From IMG/VR virus record IMGVR_UViG_3300023184_000460, positions 1-26,218 of that record: a stretch of DNA of 26,218 nucleotides; one strand, written 5' to 3'. Every line of letters begins with the position of its first letter. Within the stretch, counting starts at the first letter, position 1. The translations under genes were made by a program, and so were the position numbers. This DNA comes from a virus. This document shows positions 21,806-26,218 of the stretch, piece by piece. The notes under the pieces were generated by a model. That model saw nothing but the letters and a program-made list of their open reading frames with translations. It had not been told where the DNA came from and did not search any database.

Positions 21806-24800
21806 TTATTGTAAAATTGCCGTTAATACATTTGCCGCGTTTATAAACTCCTGTCTTAATTTATCTATTTGATTTTTGTCCTTTTCAATTTGAGTATAAA
21901 CATTAGAGTTTTGGTTTACAGGATAATACAAAACATAAAGTTTTGCATATATAAAAGGTAATTCATTATCCCCAAAGTTTTGTAATTCCGCTTTAATATT
22001 TGTTGGTAAATTTCTTACTGAATAATGAACAAATTTTAGAAAATCATATAAACTTCTGAACGAAACCACCGGAAGGTTAGGGTCAGACCCTCTAGAAACA
22101 CAATAGTATCTTCTGTTTATATACTCAAAAAATTTATCAGCATAAACTTGAGTTAGATCAATAGTGCTAAAATTATTCTCATATGCTTTTATTTCTGACC
22201 CATTACCAGTTCCTGAATCGACAAATACAAATGTGAACATTAAAGATACTAAATCACCAAAAGTACTTCCGGTTTGAGAATATTTATTATCTAAAAGAAC
22301 TCGTACAATTGTATTATATAAATCTTTTGTAGAAAACGAAGTCGGTGTTGGTTCATCCGTTGCAACAAATCCTTGGTACCTTGACTTTATTTGTGCCGCA
22401 CAATCTTGATTTTTTGTTAATGTATCTTCACTACTTAAATTAGCAATAGTATTAGACGCTTGTATTTGTACATTCTCTGATTTAGCTTTGTTTAATTCTT
22501 CATTTTCTCTAACTTTAGTTTGTAATTGAGAAACTAATTTTTCATTTAATGTCTGTAAAAAATTATCAACTGTCGGTAAACTATAGAATGGTTGTCTAAT
22601 TCCTTCAAATTGTGTTTTGAATCCGTTTTCAGAAACATCATGAGTAACTTTAGTAATCATATATGGTCCTGAAAACATTGGTATATTTCTAATATTAAAA
22701 TACATCATTGGTTGGATCAGCGCACACCCCATCATATCAACAGAACATGAGTAACTTCTATTTTTGTATAAATTATACAAGGAAACATTTTGAGTTGTTG
22801 ATCTTCTGTTTTTACCTAAGTTAGCCATTTGGTTTAAAACTTCCAATGATTCTGATGTTGGTTTACCAGGATCCTGAGCAACACTGAACGATGTAAATAT
22901 TTGTTGATTCTCTCGTGTAATATCAACATTAAAACCTACAATCTTATTGGATTTATCCCAATCATTTTTATTTGCCAAGTTTTCAACTAATGGATTGTCG
23001 CTCGCTCTTCTTAAATCAAAAGCGTCGTCTCTAAATCTATAATCAATATTATCATTCAAGTTAAGATGTTCACTTGGTTTGTTTACATAATAACAAAGGA
23101 ATTTAGGAGAACTTTGTCTGTAATCCACATTAAGATATGTACCAAACATCATGTTTCCAACTTCTAATGTTCCATCCGGTCTTGGTGTTGGGTTTTTCTG
23201 CGCATCTTGTACATTATAAAAATTAACATAAGCCGGTAACATAAAGTGTTGGAAATTATTCTGTACTAAAATAGTTGTAACCATGTCAAGTAATGTGTTC
23301 TTATATGAGTTTGACCCTGAGTGTTTTTCTGTTGCACCATCTTCCAATAAATTAATAATACCAAAAATGTCCACTAATATTTTATCACCAACATTTCTAC
23401 TAGCTCTATCAACCAACATAACATCTTCAAAAAGTGTTTTATTTTGAAAATCAAACCCCGCAATCCATGTATCATTTAATGCTTTAAATGTCTCCCAAAG
23501 TTCTGTTCTTGTTTGTTCCGTAAAACCTGCCTCCAAATTAGCTCTATTTGCACTATCATCATTGTTTATGAAAACATTTGGTAAACCATTTCTTACGACA
23601 GGTAACATAGTATTTAAAACAGTTCCAATATAATTTTCAGAATCTATTAAATAATTGTCCATCAAGTTATAAAAACTTGTAACATTCAAGTTACTGTTTA
23701 ATAATTTTTGAGTTGCGAATATTTTAATTATTGGTGAAAAATCTTGGACATTTTTCTCATTAAACGCAACATTCATATTAATAAAGAAGTCCGTAATATA
23801 AGAACCACTATTTTTATATTGTAATTGAGGTATTGTTGATGTTCCAACATAATTTTCTAAAGCTAACCAAGTTTTTGGATTTTGTTGTTTAGATTGTGAT
23901 AAACTTACTTGTGGTGGTAAATTTCCTTGTTCGTATGGCCCATAAATAATAGGATCCTCAATATATCTTGTTGAAAATGTGTAATATAATCTTTTATTAA
24001 AATTACTTGGGTTTCCAAATTTAAATGCGACATTGTAATTAACAAATTCTCCCAATACAAATTGGAATCTTTGGTTTTGTTGTGTGATTACATTTTCTAA
24101 TTTTGTTTCTGGTGAAGTTCCTGTTGGTTTATTTATTATCAACAAAGACCTCATTAAGTATTGGAAATTTTTATAACTTTTTTCTTCTTCGCTTACACCA
24201 TTAAGTAATCGTTTTGATCCAGGAAAACTTTCTTCTTGTACAAGATAGTTGGGTAATGTGTCGTTATAATCGTAAACAGATCTGCTGAAGTTTAAAAATT
24301 CCGCCTCAAACTTATCCATTAATTCAAGTTCAAATGTTGTGAACAACTCTTCAAAGTTACTGTATTGAGTTATATCACCATATAATGAAAAGTTTTGTTG
24401 GGTAGATTGGTTAAATAATATCTTTTTAAGATAGGTGTCAGGGCTATTTTTTACAATTTTTGAATTATCAAACCATCCGTATTGCGGTGCGTTCCAAAAT
24501 AACCTTACACTACCATTAAACATTGCTGGGTTATTAGATAACTCAACTTTCATTGTTTGATTTTTAAACGCTTCAACTTTTGCTTGATTAACATTAGAAC
24601 CAAATGATGGAAAAACATAATATGAATCAGGAAGTAATGAAGAAAAATTATTTGAAGTTTTTCTAACCACAACAGACCAAGGACTAACCCTCATAGATCT
24701 TTGATTACTATTTGGATCGAATCCTGATGTTTCAAAAATTGTTGAGTTTTGTGTGTTAAACATCATTAACTTATCATCATTAAGATAATTTTGTATTTGT

Positions 24801-26218
24801 TGTGAACCAATTCCTTGGACATAAGCATTTTGAACAACAAAGTTTGATGTGTTTGCCGTTTGTATTGTTGAGGTTTGGTATAATCCTATTCCTCCTGTTG
24901 ATCCTGAAACTTGTGATGTAATAACAACATTACCATTAAGGTTTTGTCCATTTAATATTGATCCATTTGTAATCACATTATTTGAAATTGCAATCACTTG
25001 TATTGGTGGGTTCAACACAGTATAATTATATGTTTCTGCCGATGTACTTGTTAGTTCATAAATTTGTGTAACCCCTGTAGTTGCACTGTATATATTTAAA
25101 ACCGTAACCGCAGATGTAGATGGACTTCCTCCAATAATTTGTCCTGGTTGTATTGGGTATGGTGTTGTATTTGTTAAGTAACCATATGACCCCAACACAA
25201 ACGGTAAGGTTGTAAACGCGGCGTTAAAGTTTAATGGTGTGGTGTAGTATCCAATACCTCCTGTTGTACCAGTTACTTGTGTCACTAATTGTATATTAGC
25301 ATTTAATGAAGGAACAAAAATTGTATGTGGTAAAGTAATAAAGTTATTTGATATACTATTAATTGTAATACCAGCACCATTTGTGGAACATGTTCCCGTA
25401 ACTTGAATAACATTACTAGCCCCCGTAATTGTTTGTACTATACATGTTCCCGAAACTTGTGTTTGACCACTAAATAATTTAAGACCTTGTATAAACACAT
25501 TAAAGTCATCCATCAATTGTGGGTAGAATCCTGTGTTAATATCCGTAAATGATGGAGTTCCTGTTGTGGTATCCAAAACTAAATTTTTTGGGGTTCCGTC
25601 AACAACAAGATTATAGTTATATGTTGCGGCAGAAGTTGCGGGATCCCAATTTTCTAAATAATTAAAGTCTTTCCACACATCATCTAATATGTCAACACCA
25701 GTATCTCTATAAATTTTATATCGGTGCCAAATTGATCCGTACTTTAATATCCATGCATATGGTAACTTATGTACGGCTCCAAACTTTTTGAGTGTTGCAA
25801 CAATGTAATCTAAATCAGTTTCAGTTTCATTTGCGTATGTCTTATATTTTTCTTTTAAAGTCGCTAAAGGCAAACTGTTCAAGAAAAGATACGCTGCGTT
25901 TTTATAAGGATATAAATCGTTTTGTTTGTATCTGAAATTAAATACACCCTGTTGTATTGCATTAATAAAATATGGGGTATTCAACATTGATGTAGTTTGA
26001 GAATCTGTTAAGTAGTTGGTATAGTTTTCATAATTTAAATTACCTTCAGTAATCAACTGACTCGCAAACCCTCTTGTTTCATAAAAAGTTTTAAGGTTTG
26101 ATGTATCAATCGTAACATTTAAATTTTTAAAGTTAAAATGAGTAAATGGTCTTTTGTCGTTATTAGTGTCTGAGAGCGTAAAGTTTGTTACGGTTTTATG
26201 AATTTCGTTATAACCTAT
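21806..26218 (-). CDS. Giant tail/baseplate protein, N-terminus beyond the window (at least 1470 residues)
   Basis: The frame ends with a stop at 21806-21808 and stays open to the right edge. A TTG at 26056-26054 could be taken for a start, but 54 more sense codons (beginning IGYNEIHKTVTNFTL) lie upstream, so the gene is truncated by the window. Visible residues about 284-327 and 407-450 hold two copies of a fibre-type beta repeat ending QVTGTTGGIGYY and QVSGSTGGIGLY, a motif frequent in phage tail proteins. Further on (DNA about 22600-22690), MFSGPYMITKVTHDVSENGF followed by KTQFEGIRQP resembles the barrel motif of tail-hub proteins (gpD/gp27-like), so a hub or baseplate role is plausible but unproven. 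After it comes a charged helix (KLVSQLQTKVRENEELNKAK). No signal peptide or membrane segment is visible. Confidence 0.85.
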   Translation of the reverse strand: MGYNEIHKTVTNFTLSDTNNDKRPFTHFNFKNLNVTIDTSNLKTFYETRGFASQLITEGNLNYENYTNYLTDSQTTSMLNTPYFINAIQQGVFNFRYKQNDLYPYKNAAYLFLNSLPLATLKEKYKTYANETETDLDYIVATLKKFGAVHKLPYAWILKYGSIWHRYKIYRDTGVDILDDVWKDFNYLENWDPATSAATYNYNLVVDGTPKNLVLDTTTGTPSFTDINTGFYPQLMDDFNVFIQGLKLFSGQTQVSGTCIVQTITGASNVIQVTGTCSTNGAGITINSISNNFITLPHTIFVPSLNANIQLVTQVTGTTGGIGYYTTPLNFNAAFTTLPFVLGSYGYLTNTTPYPIQPGQIIGGSPSTSAVTVLNIYSATTGVTQIYELTSTSAETYNYTVLNPPIQVIAISNNVITNGSILNGQNLNGNVVITSQVSGSTGGIGLYQTSTIQTANTSNFVVQNAYVQGIGSQQIQNYLNDDKLMMFNTQNSTIFETSGFDPNSNQRSMRVSPWSVVVRKTSNNFSSLLPDSYYVFPSFGSNVNQAKVEAFKNQTMKVELSNNPAMFNGSVRLFWNAPQYGWFDNSKIVKNSPDTYLKKILFNQSTQQNFSLYGDITQYSNFEELFTTFELELMDKFEAEFLNFSRSVYDYNDTLPNYLVQEESFPGSKRLLNGVSEEEKSYKNFQYLMRSLLIINKPTGTSPETKLENVITQQNQRFQFVLGEFVNYNVAFKFGNPSNFNKRLYYTFSTRYIEDPIIYGPYEQGNLPPQVSLSQSKQQNPKTWLALENYVGTSTIPQLQYKNSGSYITDFFINMNVAFNEKNVQDFSPIIKIFATQKLLNSNLNVTSFYNLMDNYLIDSENYIGTVLNTMLPVVRNGLPNVFINNDDSANRANLEAGFTEQTRTELWETFKALNDTWIAGFDFQNKTLFEDVMLVDRASRNVGDKILVDIFGIINLLEDGATEKHSGSNSYKNTLLDMVTTILVQNNFQHFMLPAYVNFYNVQDAQKNPTPRPDGTLEVGNMMFGTYLNVDYRQSSPKFLCYYVNKPSEHLNLNDNIDYRFRDDAFDLRRASDNPLVENLANKNDWDKSNKIVGFNVDITRENQQIFTSFSVAQDPGKPTSESLEVLNQMANLGKNRRSTTQNVSLYNLYKNRSYSCSVDMMGCALIQPMMYFNIRNIPMFSGPYMITKVTHDVSENGFKTQFEGIRQPFYSLPTVDNFLQTLNEKLVSQLQTKVRENEELNKAKSENVQIQASNTIANLSSEDTLTKNQDCAAQIKSRYQGFVATDEPTPTSFSTKDLYNTIVRVLLDNKYSQTGSTFGDLVSLMFTFVFVDSGTGNGSEIKAYENNFSTIDLTQVYADKFFEYINRRYYCVSRGSDPNLPVVSFRSLYDFLKFVHYSVRNLPTNIKAELQNFGDNELPFIYAKLYVLYYPVNQNSNVYTQIEKDKNQIDKLRQEFINAANVLTAILQ

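Noticed and set aside
26054-26056. TTG as the start codon of the giant tail gene.
   Set aside because: The frame stays open for 54 more codons to the window edge with similar composition, so the start lies outside.

Overview
The window is an internal piece of the genome of a large, AT-rich (about two thirds A+T by eye) T4-like contractile-tailed phage. Every supported gene is on the minus strand, so transcription runs from high to low coordinates. Genes are tightly packed, with several 1-nt TAATG stop/start overlaps. No intergenic gap exceeds about 140 bases, so no stretch over 300 bases lacks a gene. I see no tRNA, insertion sequence, CRISPR array or integrase. The two end genes are cut by the window edges.

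A Bacteroidota host is likely, by inference. Every start I inspected lacks a Shine-Dalgarno sequence and has an A/T-rich leader. A 73-codon gene resembles the small cysteine-rich DUF5522 family that I know from Bacteroidota.

In transcription order there are four blocks. (1) 26218-20835: an incomplete giant tail/baseplate protein (at least 1470 residues), a 74-residue unknown and a 228-residue Pro/Ala/Gly-rich, acidic, coiled-coil protein, closed by an 11-bp hairpin terminator. (2) 20817-19845: a gp32-like single-strand DNA-binding protein alone in its own unit, with a near-consensus TTGACT-17-TATAAT promoter and its own terminator. (3) 19812-13793: the replication and nucleotide module: UvsX recombinase, FEN-like 5' nuclease, a 149-residue unknown, a DnaB/gp41-type helicase, a monomeric B12-dependent (class II) ribonucleotide reductase and the DUF5522-like protein, closed by a terminator whose loop holds the last stop codon. 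(4) 13739-1: the baseplate/tail module: gp25, gp6, a 1894-residue protein with membrane-like helices, then proteins of 615, 268, 391 and 301 residues and a partial one of at least 307.

The genes fit a virus that makes its own dNTPs with a cobalamin-dependent reductase, replicates and recombines DNA with T4-type enzymes, and builds an elaborate baseplate. The least explained parts are the giant structural proteins, a shared N-terminal motif in three consecutive ones, the zinc-less gp32 with a bacterial-SSB-like tail, and the DUF5522-like gene beside the reductase.
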